In this document: positions 47,048 through 55,733 of the stretch, one piece after another
How the letters are laid out: each line of letters starts with the position of its first letter
Position numbering within the stretch: the stretch's first letter is position 1
Assembly: GCF_026340565.1 (NCBI RefSeq)
Contig: NZ_JAPEPB010000001.1
Location: forward strand, 2,108,001 to 2,172,000
DNA: 64,000 nt
Source: Kitasatospora sp. NBC_01287
GTDB lineage: Bacteria; Actinomycetota; Actinomycetes; Streptomycetales; Streptomycetaceae
Reading direction: 5' to 3'
Notes under the pieces: model-generated
The model's database searches: none
What the model was told of the DNA's origin: nothing
The model's input: only the letters and a program-made list of their open reading frames with translations
Program-made: the position numbers and the translations under genes

Positions 47048-47455
47048 ATGGAAACTCAGCAGGTCGCGACGGCCGCCCGACTCCTGGCCCACGACACCTT
47101 CGACAACAAGTGCGCGCTCAGGCCGATCATGGACCAGACGACGAGCCGCTGGGCGACACTGATCATCTCGGCCCTCATCGCCGGCCCGCACCGCTTCGCA
47201 CAGCTGCACCAACGAGTCGGTGGCATCAGCCAGAAGATGCTGTCGCAGAACCTCAAGGCACTGGCCCGGGCCGGGCTCGTCGACCGCCATGTCGCACCCA
47301 CCAACCCGCCCCAGGTCACCTACAACCTGACGGAACTCGGCGTCAGCCTGGCCGGGCCGCTCACCGGACTCATCCAGTGGTTCGGCCGGCACGGGGAGGA
47401 GCTCCTCGCCGCCCAGGAGCACTACGACAGCCGGCAGGCGTCACCGCGCGCGTAA
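47048..47455 (+). CDS. HxlR-family transcriptional regulator
   Basis: A 135-aa HxlR winged-helix regulator: CALRPIMDQTTSRWATLIIS, HRFAQLHQRVGGISQKMLSQ and LKALARAGLVDRHV are the family core. The Cys at residue about 21 is where redox/aldehyde-sensing members have theirs. It probably regulates the divergent SDR. A GTG directly before the ATG could also start it. After the stop, 47456-47615 holds no gene but traces of decayed coding sequence (a short frame ending REIAYE at 47524). Confidence 0.88.
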   Translation: METQQVATAARLLAHDTFDNKCALRPIMDQTTSRWATLIISALIAGPHRFAQLHQRVGGISQKMLSQNLKALARAGLVDRHVAPTNPPQVTYNLTELGVSLAGPLTGLIQWFGRHGEELLAAQEHYDSRQASPRA

Positions 47456-47615
47456 CGAGCCGCTCCTGACCGCGCGCGTTGCCGCGCAACTGGGCACGCC
47501 CGTCCGGGAGATCGCCTACGAGTGAGGGCCGTGAGGGCCGCCTCGGCCAGGGGCAGCCGGGTGAAGGTCAGGGTGAGGACCCTGCGGTAGCCACCCTGGC
47601 GTTCCCCGGGCCTCG

Positions 47616-48146
47616 TCAGCGAATGGCGCCCGCCAGCACGTCACTCCCCCAGGCGTCCAGGCGCTGCGCCAACTCCCCGGCGCCGTCCAGGAGATGCCGG
47701 ACGAACGCCTCCCGCTCGTGGGCCAGCACCGCCGCCTCCCAGACGCAGGGGGCCAAGCCGGCCCGGCCCGGGCGCAGTTGCTCGGGCTTGCCGGCCGGGC
47801 CGGTGAAGATGGCGAGGTCGGACATGTAGCCCTCGATCCAGTTGTGCACCAGGACGTAGTCGCCGTCGGCGCCCGCGTGCACGATCAGCACGGCGAGGCC
47901 GAGCGAGCCGCGCGCGGTGGCCCCGGCCAGGTGGGCGCCGGCCAGGTCGACCAGGGCGGTCAACTCACCGTCCGTCAGCGTGCGGTCGGGGGCCTCGATC
48001 GCGTAGACCTTCAGCAGGTGGCCGCCGGCTTCGCGGGTGGCGAAGGTCCGGGCGGCGCGGGCGTGGTGGCCCTCGGCCAGGGCGAGCAGGGCCGGAGCGT
48101 CGACGGCGGGGGGTAGGGCCGGCGAGGAAGCGTGCTGCGTAGTCAT
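47616..48146 (-). CDS. Conserved actinobacterial hypothetical protein
   Basis: A 176-aa soluble protein. HHARAARTFATREAGGHLLKVYAIEAPDR and GADGDYVLVHNWIEGYMSDL look conserved, and its length and pattern recall small actinomycete proteins of unknown function. No catalytic motif is recognised. It is followed by about 80 bp before the DJ-1/PfpI gene on the same strand. Confidence 0.6.
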   Translation of the reverse strand: MTTQHASSPALPPAVDAPALLALAEGHHARAARTFATREAGGHLLKVYAIEAPDRTLTDGELTALVDLAGAHLAGATARGSLGLAVLIVHAGADGDYVLVHNWIEGYMSDLAIFTGPAGKPEQLRPGRAGLAPCVWEAAVLAHEREAFVRHLLDGAGELAQRLDAWGSDVLAGAIR

Positions 48147-48227
48147 CGGGCCATCATCGGGCCGACCGGCCGGAGTTCGCCAGCGGTTCCGCTCACGGCC
48201 GGTGCTCGGGCCGCGGTGCCCTGACGA

Positions 48228-48848
48228 TCAGCCCAGCGTGCGGGCCCGCTCCAGCACCGCGGGCGAGGCCTTGGCCACCGAGCCGCTGTCGAACGGGGGT
48301 TGCGGGTCGTACTCGGTGTAGAGCTGGATCGCCTGCGCCGTGGTCTCGTCGGCCAGCAGGGCGGCGAGCCGGAGCGCCATGTCGATGCCCGAGGAGACCC
48401 CCGCCGAGGTGATGATCCGCCCGTGCCGGACGACCCGCTCGGGCGTGTAGGCGGCGCCGTAGCCCTCGATCTCCTCGGCGGTGCCCCAGTGGGTGGCCGC
48501 GGTGAGCCCGTCGAGCAGCCCCGCCGCCGCCAGCAGCAGCCCGCCGGTGCAGACCGAGGTGGTGAACCGGGTGGTCGTGTGCAGCTGGCACAGCCAGTCC
48601 AGGAAGCGCTGGTCGTCCAGCAGGTCCCGGACACCACCTCCGCCGGGCACCAGCAGGACGTCACACGCCTCGACCTCGGAGTACCGCGTCGGAACGTCGA
48701 CCGTCAGCGAGCCCAGCACATCGGTGATCCGCCCGGGTTCGGGCGCGACGAAACGGACCTTCGCACCGGGCACATGGGCCAGGATCTCGTACGGTCCGAT
48801 GGCGTCCAGCGGCTCGAACCGCTCGAAGAGCGGGATCACGATGTCCAT
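48228..48848 (-). CDS. DJ-1/PfpI-family protein, isonitrile-hydratase-like
   Basis: A 206-aa DJ-1/PfpI protein with the nucleophile elbow SVCTGGLLLAAAGLLDG near residue 100 and TAATHWGTAEE, the arrangement seen in isonitrile hydratase (InhA) and the N-terminal half of GlxA regulators. No helix-turn-helix follows, so an enzyme is likely. Start ATG at 48848 where homology begins (MDIVIPLFERFEPLDAIGP). It is divergent from the leader-peptide/ssuD unit. The substrate is unproven. Confidence 0.8.
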   Translation of the reverse strand: MDIVIPLFERFEPLDAIGPYEILAHVPGAKVRFVAPEPGRITDVLGSLTVDVPTRYSEVEACDVLLVPGGGGVRDLLDDQRFLDWLCQLHTTTRFTTSVCTGGLLLAAAGLLDGLTAATHWGTAEEIEGYGAAYTPERVVRHGRIITSAGVSSGIDMALRLAALLADETTAQAIQLYTEYDPQPPFDSGSVAKASPAVLERARTLG

Positions 48849-48927
48849 GCTTCGCAGCCTAACGGGGCGTCGAACAGGCGGGCAAGGAAGCTCCGGAGGC
48901 TCGAAGGGCGCCGAACGGGCAGCGAGC

Positions 48928-48968
48928 GGGCGCCGAACAGAGCGCCACCCGCGCGCTGTTCGGCGCCC
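48928..48968. promoter_or_regulatory. Strong inverted repeat in the DJ-1/ssuD divergent gap
   Basis: GGGCGCCGAACAG (48928-48940) and its exact complement (48956-48968) enclose a smaller GCGC stem. A third copy of ggcgccgaac is at 48906-48915. It is upstream of both divergent units, so it is more likely an operator or transcription block than a normal 3' terminator. Confidence 0.45.
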
Positions 48969-49017
48969 CACCGTCCCGGTCCCCGCACGCGGTACCTGGT
49001 TCACCATGCGGGCGTGG

Positions 49018-49047
49018 TTGACGCCGCCGTCCGCGCCGGGCTAGCTT
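49018..49047 (+). promoter_or_regulatory. Promoter of the leader peptide and ssuD
   Basis: TTGACG (49018-49023) and TAGCTT (49042-49047), 18 bp apart. The ATG of the leader peptide begins 7 nt after the -10 box, so the mRNA should begin at, or one base before, that ATG (leaderless). Confidence 0.6.
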
Positions 49048-49054
49048 CCGGGGC

Positions 49055-49138
49055 ATGCAGCAGCACCTCATCGCCCTGACGAAGCGCGGTCACATCGACC
49101 TGCAGCGCGTCTGCTCCGCTGCCTGTCGCCCCTGCTGA
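49055..49138 (+). CDS. Cys-containing leader peptide (putative attenuator)
   Basis: A 27-codon open frame: MQQHLIALTKRG, HIDLQRV, then C-S-A-A-C-R-P-C and stop. The core R-x-HIDL-x-RV-x-SA-x-CR is the signature I recall for actinomycete leader peptides annotated ahead of sulfur and cysteine genes. Three Cys codons at the 3' end (all TGC or TGT) would stall ribosomes when cysteinyl-tRNA is scarce, changing RNA folding downstream and allowing transcription of ssuD. The frame starts at a leaderless promoter. Too short for normal gene calling. Confidence 0.7.
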   Translation: MQQHLIALTKRGHIDLQRVCSAACRPC

Positions 49139-49156
49139 GGACGCCCCTCCCGACGT

Positions 49157-49181
49157 GACCGGCCGCACTCGGCCGCTGGTC
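49157..49181 (+). promoter_or_regulatory. Hairpin after the leader peptide, attenuator candidate
   Basis: GACC-GGCCG (49157-49165) pairs with CGGCC and GGTC (49170-49181, gct bulge). It begins 18 nt after the leader-peptide stop, where an attenuation stem would be expected. Confidence 0.4.
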
Positions 49182-49274
49182 CGCGCCCGCTCCGCCCCGC
49201 GCCGCCACCGCCTCGGCCTGCCCTGGCGCGATCCGCGCCGCGCCGCCCCGCGCCGCCCGCCCCGCCCTGCTCAG

Positions 49275-49324
49275 CCTTGCCCGGCCTTGCCCGGCCTTGC
49301 CCGGCCTTGCCCGGCCTTGCCCGG
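49275..49324. repeat. Five perfect 10-bp repeats in the ssuD leader
   Basis: Five contiguous copies of ccttgcccgg in the untranslated leader between the leader peptide and ssuD. The surrounding 49140-49400 is extremely C-rich on the plus strand and holds no gene. Confidence 0.95.
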
Positions 49325-49407
49325 CCCACTCAGGCGCCCTTCCGCGGCAGCCCCCGCCCCGCCCCCGCCCCTCCCCCGGCCGACCCCGATACCCGAGGAG
49401 CCCTCCG

Positions 49408-50559
49408 ATGTCCCTGCACCTGCACTGGTTCCTGCCCACCGGCGGGGACGGCCGCGGCCTGGTGGACCGCCACACCTACGCCAGCAACCTCACCGAGCGG
49501 GCCGGCCGGGCACCGGTCGGCCGGGCCGCCGCCGCGATCCGCCCGCCGGACATCGACTACCTGGCCCAGATCGCCAGGGCCGCCGACCGGCTCGGCTTCG
49601 AGGCGGTGCTCACCCCCACCGGCACCTGGTGCGAGGACGCCTGGCTGACCACCGCCTTCCTGGCGCGCGAGACCGAGCGGTTGAAGTTCCTGGTGGCCTT
49701 CCGCCCCGGGGTGATCTCGCCGACGCTCGCCGCGCAGATGGCCGCCACCTACCAGCGCGCCACCGGCGGACGGCTGCTGCTCAACGTGGTGACCGGCGGC
49801 GACTCGACCGAGCAGGCCAGGTTCGGCGACCACCTGGACCACGACAGCCGCTACGGCCGCACCGACGAGTTCCTCCGCGTGGTGCGCGGCGCCTGGACCG
49901 GCACGCCCTTCGACTTCGAGGGTGCGCACTACCAGGTCGCCGGGGCGCACGTGCCGGTACCGCCGGCCCCGACCCCGCCGATCTTCTTCGGCGGCTCCTC
50001 CCCCGCCGCCGGACCGGTCGCCGCCCGGCACGCCGACGTCTACCTGACCTGGGGCGAACCGCCCGCCCAGGTCAAGGAGAAGATCGACTGGATCCGCGGC
50101 CTCGCGGAGGCCGAGGGGCGCCGGATCCGCTTCGGCATCCGGCTGCACACCATCTCGCGCGACTCCGCACGGCAGGCCTGGCGCGAGGCCGACCGGCTGC
50201 TGGACGACATCGGCGAGGCGGAGGTCGCGCTGGCCCAGGAGCAGCTGGGGAAGAGCGAATCGGTCGGCCAGCAGCGGATGCTGGCGCTGCACCAGGGCTC
50301 GCGCGAGAAGCTGGAGATCTATCCGAACCTCTGGGCGGGCGTGGGCCTGGTCCGGGGCGGCGCGGGCACCGCGCTGGTCGGCAGCCACGAGGAGGTGGCC
50401 GACCGGATCGAGGAGTACCACGCGCTGGGCGTGGACCACTTCGTCCTCTCCGGCTACCCGCACCTGGAGGAGGCCTACTGGTTCGGCGAGGGCGTGCGCC
50501 CCGTGCTCCGGTCCCGCGGCCTGGTCGGCCCGCTCCCCGGCCGACCGCGCCTGCCGTAG
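49408..50559 (+). CDS. ssuD: FMNH2-dependent alkanesulfonate monooxygenase (SsuD-like)
   Basis: A 383-aa LLM-class flavin-dependent monooxygenase, the length of E. coli SsuD (381). It begins LHLHWFLPTGGDGRGL, has DIDYLAQIARAADRLGFEAV, ATGGRLLLNVVTGGD and an SRYGRTDEFLRVV helix, all close to SsuD. It desulfonates organosulfonates to sulfite and aldehyde as a sulfur source and needs a flavin reductase (SsuE), which is not nearby. GAGGAG lies upstream of the ATG. The Cys-rich leader peptide upstream suggests induction on cysteine limitation. Confidence 0.88.
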   Translation: MSLHLHWFLPTGGDGRGLVDRHTYASNLTERAGRAPVGRAAAAIRPPDIDYLAQIARAADRLGFEAVLTPTGTWCEDAWLTTAFLARETERLKFLVAFRPGVISPTLAAQMAATYQRATGGRLLLNVVTGGDSTEQARFGDHLDHDSRYGRTDEFLRVVRGAWTGTPFDFEGAHYQVAGAHVPVPPAPTPPIFFGGSSPAAGPVAARHADVYLTWGEPPAQVKEKIDWIRGLAEAEGRRIRFGIRLHTISRDSARQAWREADRLLDDIGEAEVALAQEQLGKSESVGQQRMLALHQGSREKLEIYPNLWAGVGLVRGGAGTALVGSHEEVADRIEEYHALGVDHFVLSGYPHLEEAYWFGEGVRPVLRSRGLVGPLPGRPRLP

Positions 50560-50726
50560 ATCGAAGGTGACAGTTCGCCACCTCCACCGACCCACCGCCA
50601 CGTCCACCGCCACGTCCACCGCTAGCGCTAACGCTACCGCCACGGCGCCGACGCCCGGCCACCGGACGGCCCGGCGCTCGCATCATCGCGGTGGCCATAC
50701 CTCCCGGGGCTGATACAGAATCGGAT

Positions 50727-51200
50727 ATGCCTGTGAATCGAGCAGTTCGACGCGCGAAGCCCCTCGGCGCGCTCCTGCGTCCGGCGGTTCCCCTCGCGGC
50801 CGGAGCACTCCTGCTGTGCGCGGGGTGCGGCAGCCAGCGGGCGGAGGTCAGCAGCGGGGCTCCACCGACCGTGATCTGCGGGCAGACCCTGCGGAACTCG
50901 GCCGCGGGAGCCGTGGTCGAGGACGTGTCGAAGGGCGGGACCGTGACCTGGGGATCCCTCGGCGATCTGTTCCTGAAGGTCAGCGCCGACTGCCGGACCG
51001 GGGTCACGGTCGCCTACCAGCCGGCCGCGGCGGTCGACGTCGTGAAGGACGCGACCGCCGCGGACGGCAAGGTGGCCGCGGTGGTGATCAAGCCGCGGTC
51101 AGCCGATTTCACTCTCACCCTGACCCGCGCCGACGGACGGGCCGCGATCGTTCAGGTGCGCCTACCGCCGGATGCGGTCAGGACGAGCGTTCCCAATTGA
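50727..51200 (+). CDS. Small secreted lipoprotein
   Basis: A 157-aa lipoprotein: basic N-terminus, hydrophobic stretch VPLAAGALLL and lipobox LCAG-C at about residue 34, so it is attached to the membrane surface. The mature part (residues 35-157) is beta-rich with two Cys (ICGQTL, DCRTG) that could form a disulfide. Function unknown. The 3' end overlaps the convergent peptidase gene by 23 bp. Start ATG chosen because it gives the complete signal. Confidence 0.75.
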   Translation: MPVNRAVRRAKPLGALLRPAVPLAAGALLLCAGCGSQRAEVSSGAPPTVICGQTLRNSAAGAVVEDVSKGGTVTWGSLGDLFLKVSADCRTGVTVAYQPAAAVDVVKDATAADGKVAAVVIKPRSADFTLTLTRADGRAAIVQVRLPPDAVRTSVPN

Positions 51201-52191
51201 CGGAGAAGGTCGTACCGTCGGATCCGAGGGAACCGGTGGCGTCGAGCTGGTTGCCACTGCTGTTGAACATGTCGAAGGCTGACGCGTTGCTGTCCTGCGG
51301 GAGTTGCTCGTACCGGTTCGCATCGTTGAACACGTTGTCGGTCAGCGTGGCCGTCCCGAAATCACTCAGCGCAGAGATCCGACCGTTCACCGACGGGCGC
51401 TCGACGATCCATTCCGCCGAATTTCCGGGGGCTTTCGCGGCCTGGCTTCCCTGGACGCACTGATTCGCGGTGAAGTCGCAGAGCGTGAAGCTGACAGTGC
51501 CCGATGAGTAGCTCGTCACAGCGGCGACGGAATCGCCGGCCTTGGGAACCAGATTGGTGATTTCCTGCTCCGGCTCGGCCGGGTAGTCCTCCAGCCAGAA
51601 ATACGTACTGGTGGTGTGCTCCGTGCACAGGCTGCCCAGCAGGAGGGCGCAGGTGGCGTCCTGCTCGGTCCCGTCCTGGAGCAGCTCGCCGGACACCCCG
51701 TCCCAGCCGCCGATGCCCGGCCAGATGGAGGAGTTCGTGTTGCCCACCGTCGGATCCGCGGTGCTGATCGCCGGCACCGTCCATTCCGACTGGACGTAGG
51801 TCGGCGACGACGCGTTGTAGGCGATGTAGCCGGACCAGTTGATCGATGACCCGTTGGCCGCCACCGGTGTGCCCGTGGTGGACGGGCGGCGCGTACGGTC
51901 AGGGCGCGGCTTGCAGGATATCGAGCTCAGCCAGGTGACATGCCGGTCGACCGCCTTCGCGATGACCTGGCTGGAGCCCGGAAGCCCCAGGGCCGCCGCG
52001 AGTCTGCTCGGATCGGACTGGGCGGCGTCGGTCGGGGTCTTCACGGTGAAGGGCACGCTGCAGCCGACGCCGGCGTGCTCCTGGACCAGCGATGGCGCGG
52101 CCTGTGCGGTGCCGGTTCCCAGTAGCCCGAGCAGCAGGGTGGCCAGTGAGGCCAGCGCGGGGATCCTGCGCAAATGATTCGGTGCGGACAT
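51178..52191 (-). CDS. Secreted glutamic peptidase (G1/eqolisin family)
   Basis: A 337-aa secreted protein with a signal peptide ending TAQA. The mature domain (about 125-337) matches the G1 (eqolisin, formerly A4) family: NWSGYIAYN, YVQSEWTVP with the catalytic Gln, and AEWIVERPS with the catalytic Glu, plus the beta-sandwich spacing. G1 enzymes are acid proteases, better known from fungi, with bacterial relatives in actinobacteria. Start ATG has GGAGGAG upstream. The catalytic Gln and Glu are both present, so it is probably active. Confidence 0.82.
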   Translation of the reverse strand: MSAPNHLRRIPALASLATLLLGLLGTGTAQAAPSLVQEHAGVGCSVPFTVKTPTDAAQSDPSRLAAALGLPGSSQVIAKAVDRHVTWLSSISCKPRPDRTRRPSTTGTPVAANGSSINWSGYIAYNASSPTYVQSEWTVPAISTADPTVGNTNSSIWPGIGGWDGVSGELLQDGTEQDATCALLLGSLCTEHTTSTYFWLEDYPAEPEQEITNLVPKAGDSVAAVTSYSSGTVSFTLCDFTANQCVQGSQAAKAPGNSAEWIVERPSVNGRISALSDFGTATLTDNVFNDANRYEQLPQDSNASAFDMFNSSGNQLDATGSLGSDGTTFSVNWERSS

Positions 52192-52527
52192 CGGTGTTCT
52201 CCTCCAACTTTCCAGAACTCGCGGCTGATTTCTTCGACCGCGCAAAAAAGCATGGCGAATCCGCCCCTGCCATTCCTTCCGGATGTGCCGACGCCGGATT
52301 CGCCGATCGGCGATCGGCGGTCGGACAGAAGGCTACGGGCCGGAAAAGAAAGTTGGTAGACGACTTCTTGGTATGGCCGAAAAGTCGACCAACCTGGCAG
52401 AAAGTGCCCTTGCCCACCATCGGAACAGGATGATCATGTTCCATATCTTCATGAGCCGCCAAGGCCGACCATGCCCTTCGCCCGAATTATTCGATGTAGA
52501 ACTATTCACGGCTTTGTTCCGACATGG
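52192..52527. other. 336-bp gene-free junction beside the IS remnant
   Basis: No coding sequence seen. It is distinctly less GC-rich than the surroundings (e.g. 52340-52500) and includes the promoter side of the peptidase gene. The right edge is the point where IS1380-like transposase sequence stops abruptly. Confidence 0.5.
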
Positions 52528-53403
52528 CCGGTAGCGCATGGTGTCGGGCTCGGCCCGCTCCAGGTCGCCCTGGTCGTGCAGAGCGAGCAGGCGGACCCAG
52601 CAGTCCAGGTCGTGCCCGAGGTTCGCGGCGAGCATCCATCCGCGGTTGATCTCCCACGACTTGCTGGGGAGGTTCCGCAGCCCCATCGCCTTGTCGACTC
52701 TCACCCGGTCCTCCACGACGGCGTGAGCGCGGGCGAGCGTGTCGAGCCACTGCGGCTGGTGCGAGCCGGCGATCCCCCACATGTGCCGGACGTTCGTGGC
52801 GATCACCGAGTACTTCCAGCCGGTCCGCTTCTCGAAGTCCGTCAGCTTCTTCAGGTGCCGCCCGGCGGGCCGGACCCGGCGCACGAGCAGCCGCATACCG
52901 ACGGGCCAGCCGGGCCGGGTGTTCAGGCCGGTCAACTCTGCGACGCTGTAGCCCTCCTGAACCTCCCCGCTCTGCCGCAGCGAGGCCTCCCACGCCCGCT
53001 CCGGCAGCTTCGCGATCGCCTTCTCGTCGTCCTCGGTGATCGTCCAGCCGACCAGGTAGCGCACGGTGCGCCGGGCGGTGTTCAGCACCTCCAGGTGCGC
53101 GAGGAGGTCGTGGGTGGCACCCGCGCCGTCGATCCTCACCAGGATCTTCGCGGCGCTCGAGCCCGGGATCTGGCGAAGCGCGGCGGTGAGCACGGTGATG
53201 TGGTCGGCGACGGTGTTGGAACCGGCGTTGCCCGGCCGCAGCAGCATCGACAGCGACTCCTGCGTGTTCGCGCACCAGCACGCGAGCGGGTGGAAGCTCA
53301 CAGCGGGCTCGTCCAGCGCGGCCAGCGTCCGGTGCGCGGTGGAGCCCGAGGCCGCGGCCCCCAGCAGGGCCGTGTGGTGGACCTGGAGCTGTTCGGCCTC
53401 CGA
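52528..53403 (-). pseudogene. IS1380-family transposase remnant, middle to C-terminal part
   Basis: Reads as an IS1380-family transposase from EAEQLQVHHTALLGAAASG through FHPLACWCANTQESLSMLL and RPGNAGSNTVADHI to LERAEPDTMRYR, where homology stops. The N-terminus is absent. At AALDEPAV the sequence jumps directly to SFHPLACW, losing in frame about 60 residues that in the right-hand remnant begin NRIAKARARVRRHVWSLL and in full proteins include the first catalytic Asp. It cannot be active. Confidence 0.85.
53298..53403. repeat. 106-bp direct repeat, left copy
   Basis: This segment of transposase sequence is repeated base for base, in the same orientation, at 57713-57818. The two copies flank 4.3 kb of broken genes and hemE, so homologous recombination between them could delete that DNA. 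Confidence 0.9.
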
Positions 53404-53885
53404 ACTCGCCTCGCTGCTCGATGCCCGCCGCGACGGGGCCTCCACCGCCAAGGCGCTCGCCGCGTTCGACGCCGCGGCCACCAACCTGAACGCCAGCGTC
53501 CGTTCGCACCGGCTGTACCGCAGGGCCACTCGGAAGCTGGGCGCGGGGCACGGGATCACGCCGGCCGACGCCGGCGAGGCGCTGCTCGCGACCTGCGGCC
53601 CGGTGCACGCGCTGACCGCGAGCGAGCCCGGCCCGCGCGAAAGTGCCACCGCCGAGACCGTCAGGCTGCTGCGCCGCGCAGTGTCGGCCCCGGCGGACCC
53701 CCTGCCCGAGCTGCCGGAACCCGCTGCGACGGCGCCGCTGGCCGACCTCGATGCCGCGCTCCGGCGGTTCGCCGCCGCGATCCCGGCCCTCGCCAGGCGC
53801 CGGCCGTCCGAGCCGGCCGGCAGCGGCGAGGCCCTCCAGCCGCCCGTTTCCGCCGCCCGACCGGTACCGGCCCGCCGCCTGGCTG
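53404..53885 (+). pseudogene. Unidentified gene fragment at IS junction
   Basis: Plus-strand sequence with clear coding bias that begins without a start right at the end of the transposase remnant: LASLLDARRDGASTAKALAAF, LNASVRSHRLYRRATRKLGA and helical segments to about 53800. The family is not recognised; the helical, Ala-rich pattern would suit the cytosolic C-terminal domain of a FUSC-type membrane protein. It is cut at the left and probably ends near the P450 fragment. Confidence 0.5.
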
Positions 53886-53893
53886 ACCCGCCG

Positions 53894-54588
53894 TCAGTTC
53901 GACGTGGTCAGCCGGAGGTGCTCAAGACCGCGCAGGACGGTGTGGCGCTTCCACACGGGCTCCTCGGTCATCCGGGACTCGGCGAGGACGGGCAGCAGGT
54001 GGCGGCCTCGGCGCGTCCCAGCGGGGCGCCCAGGCAGAAGTGGATCCCGTGGCCGAACGACAGGTGCCGGCGGGCAGGGCGGACGAAGTCGAAGACCTCC
54101 GGGTCCTCGCCGAGTGCCTCGTCGCGGTTGGCCGCGCTGAGCAGCATGAGGGCGCGCGCGCCGGCAGGAACCGTGGTGTCGCCGACCGTGGTGTCCTCCA
54201 GCGCGGACCGGGCCAGGAGCTGGATGGGCGGGTCGTAGCGCAGGACCTCTTCGACGCACCGCTCGACCAGGTCCGGGTCGGCCCGCAGGGCGGCGAGCTG
54301 GGCGGGGTGGCTGAGCAGGGCGAGGACGGACCCGCCGATGAGGCTGCGGGTGGTCTCGTGGCCGGCGATGAGCAGCAGTCGGCAGGTGATGATGATCTCG
54401 TGCTCGGTCAGCGTGCCGTCCTCGTCGTGGACGTGGACGAGGGCGGAAACGAGGTCGTCGCCCGGTTCGTGGCGCCGCTTGGGAATCAGTGCCCCGAGGT
54501 ACTCGTGGAAGCTGTCCCGGGCCGCGCGCATCGTGACGCGGTCCTCGGGCGTGATGAGGAAGCCGGGGTCGATGCTCCGCGTGCTCGG
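53894..54588 (-). pseudogene. Cytochrome P450 fragment, C-terminal half, frameshifted
   Basis: The fragment opens in the middle of a P450 (SIDPGFLITPEDRVTMRAA) and includes the I-helix AGHETT, the EEVLRYDP (ExxR) motif and the heme-binding loop FGHGIHFCLG. Just after LGAPLGRAEA the frame shifts; the true end continues in another frame as LLPVLAESRMTEEPVWKRHT to the stop at 53894. The N-terminal 200 residues are missing; their place is taken by an aldehyde dehydrogenase fragment. Confidence 0.85.
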
Positions 54589-55449
54589 TGAGGAAGCACG
54601 CGGCCTGGGCGAGGCTGCGCGCGGCCGTGGCGAGGTCCATGTCGTCGAGGATCACGGCGGCGGACTTGCCGCCGAGCTCCAGCGTGCAGCGGGCCACCCG
54701 CTCGCCGCAGATCGAGGCGATGCGCCGTCCCGCGGCCGTCGACCCGGTGAACGTGATCTTGTCCACCCGCGGGTCGCGCACCAGCAGTTCGGACACCTCG
54801 CGGTCCGCGGTGACGACGTTGAGCACGCCGGGCGGCAGCCCGGCCGCCGCGGCGATCAGGTAGCCCTCCCCCGGCGCCTCGGTCGCCGACTTCAGGACCA
54901 CCGTGCACCCGGCGAGCAGCGCGGGGCCGAGCTTGTTGCTGATCATCCCCACGGGGCGTTCCACGGGATGATCGCACCAACCACACCGGCCGGCTCACGG
55001 ACGATCATGCCGGACTGTCCGCCGGCCGTCGGCTTGACCGGCTCCTCGAACGGGAACGTGCCGGCCGGCGCGGCGTACCGCTTGAAGGCGGCCTCCGCGC
55101 CCGTGCCGGCGTGCGCGGCGAAGGTGTGCAGGACACCGGACTCGCGCGGCCAGATCTCGGCGATGTCCTCGCCGCGGAGCCTGAGTTCCGCACCGGTCGC
55201 CCGCAGGTACCCGGCCCGCTCGGCCGGCGTCAGGCGCGGCCAGGGGCCTTCGTCGAAGGCCTCCCGCGCCGCCGCGACGGCCCTGGACATGTCGGCGGCC
55301 TGCGCCTGCGCGACCCTGAAGTAGAGCTCCTCGGTCGCGGAGTCGATCACGTCGATCATGGCACCGGACGACGGCACCACCCACTGCCCGCCGATGAAGA
55401 AACGGTCCGTCCGACCGATCGGCGCCTCCGCGCGTCCCGCCAGGCTCAT
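54589..55449 (-). pseudogene. Aldehyde dehydrogenase fragment, N-terminal half, frameshifted
   Basis: Begins with an ATG preceded by AAGGAT and reads as ALDH (DRFFIGGQWVVPSSG, GVVGAIIPWNAP). A one-base change near 54955 then shifts the frame; the other frame carries on (GMISNKLGPALLAGCTVVLK, ITFTGSTAAGRRIASI, TLELGGKSAAVILDD). Sequence ends after about 290 residues, before the catalytic Cys, where the P450 fragment takes over. It is non-functional. Confidence 0.88.
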
Positions 55450-55599
55450 CCGGTCATCCTTCCGATCGCCGTCTCGACGGCGCTCATGTTCGCGTGCGCC
55501 CGGCGGACGCGTAAATGGCGCTCCGCCTACGATCCGCCACTGCGGGGTAACTGGAACTTCCATCCCGGGCACGGCCCGTCCGGGGTCTCGACCGACCTC

Positions 55600-55614
55600 T
55601 TGACTGACCGTCAA
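55600..55614. promoter_or_regulatory. TTGAC-N5-GTCAA dyad upstream of hemE
   Basis: A perfect 5-bp-arm inverted repeat (TTGAC-TGACC-GTCAA) in the 284-bp gap between the ALDH relic and hemE, about 120 bp before the hemE start. The same arms occur at 7125-7139. Possibly a regulator site. Confidence 0.4.
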
Positions 55615-55733
55615 ACGCCTGCCGGAACGGCCGACTGGGCTCTGCTACGCTGCCAGCGACTCCCTTCCGAGGGGTCCGACGTCTCTACTTGAGTCCCGTG
55701 AACACCCGGGGCGATTCAACAGGATGGAACAGC

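Noticed and set aside
47456..47615. Small gene after hxlR
   Set aside because: Short fragments that read like ends of decayed proteins on each strand, without starts; too little to name.
53966..54588. Functional cytochrome P450
   Set aside because: Although the heme loop is intact, the first half is absent and there is a frameshift right after the loop.
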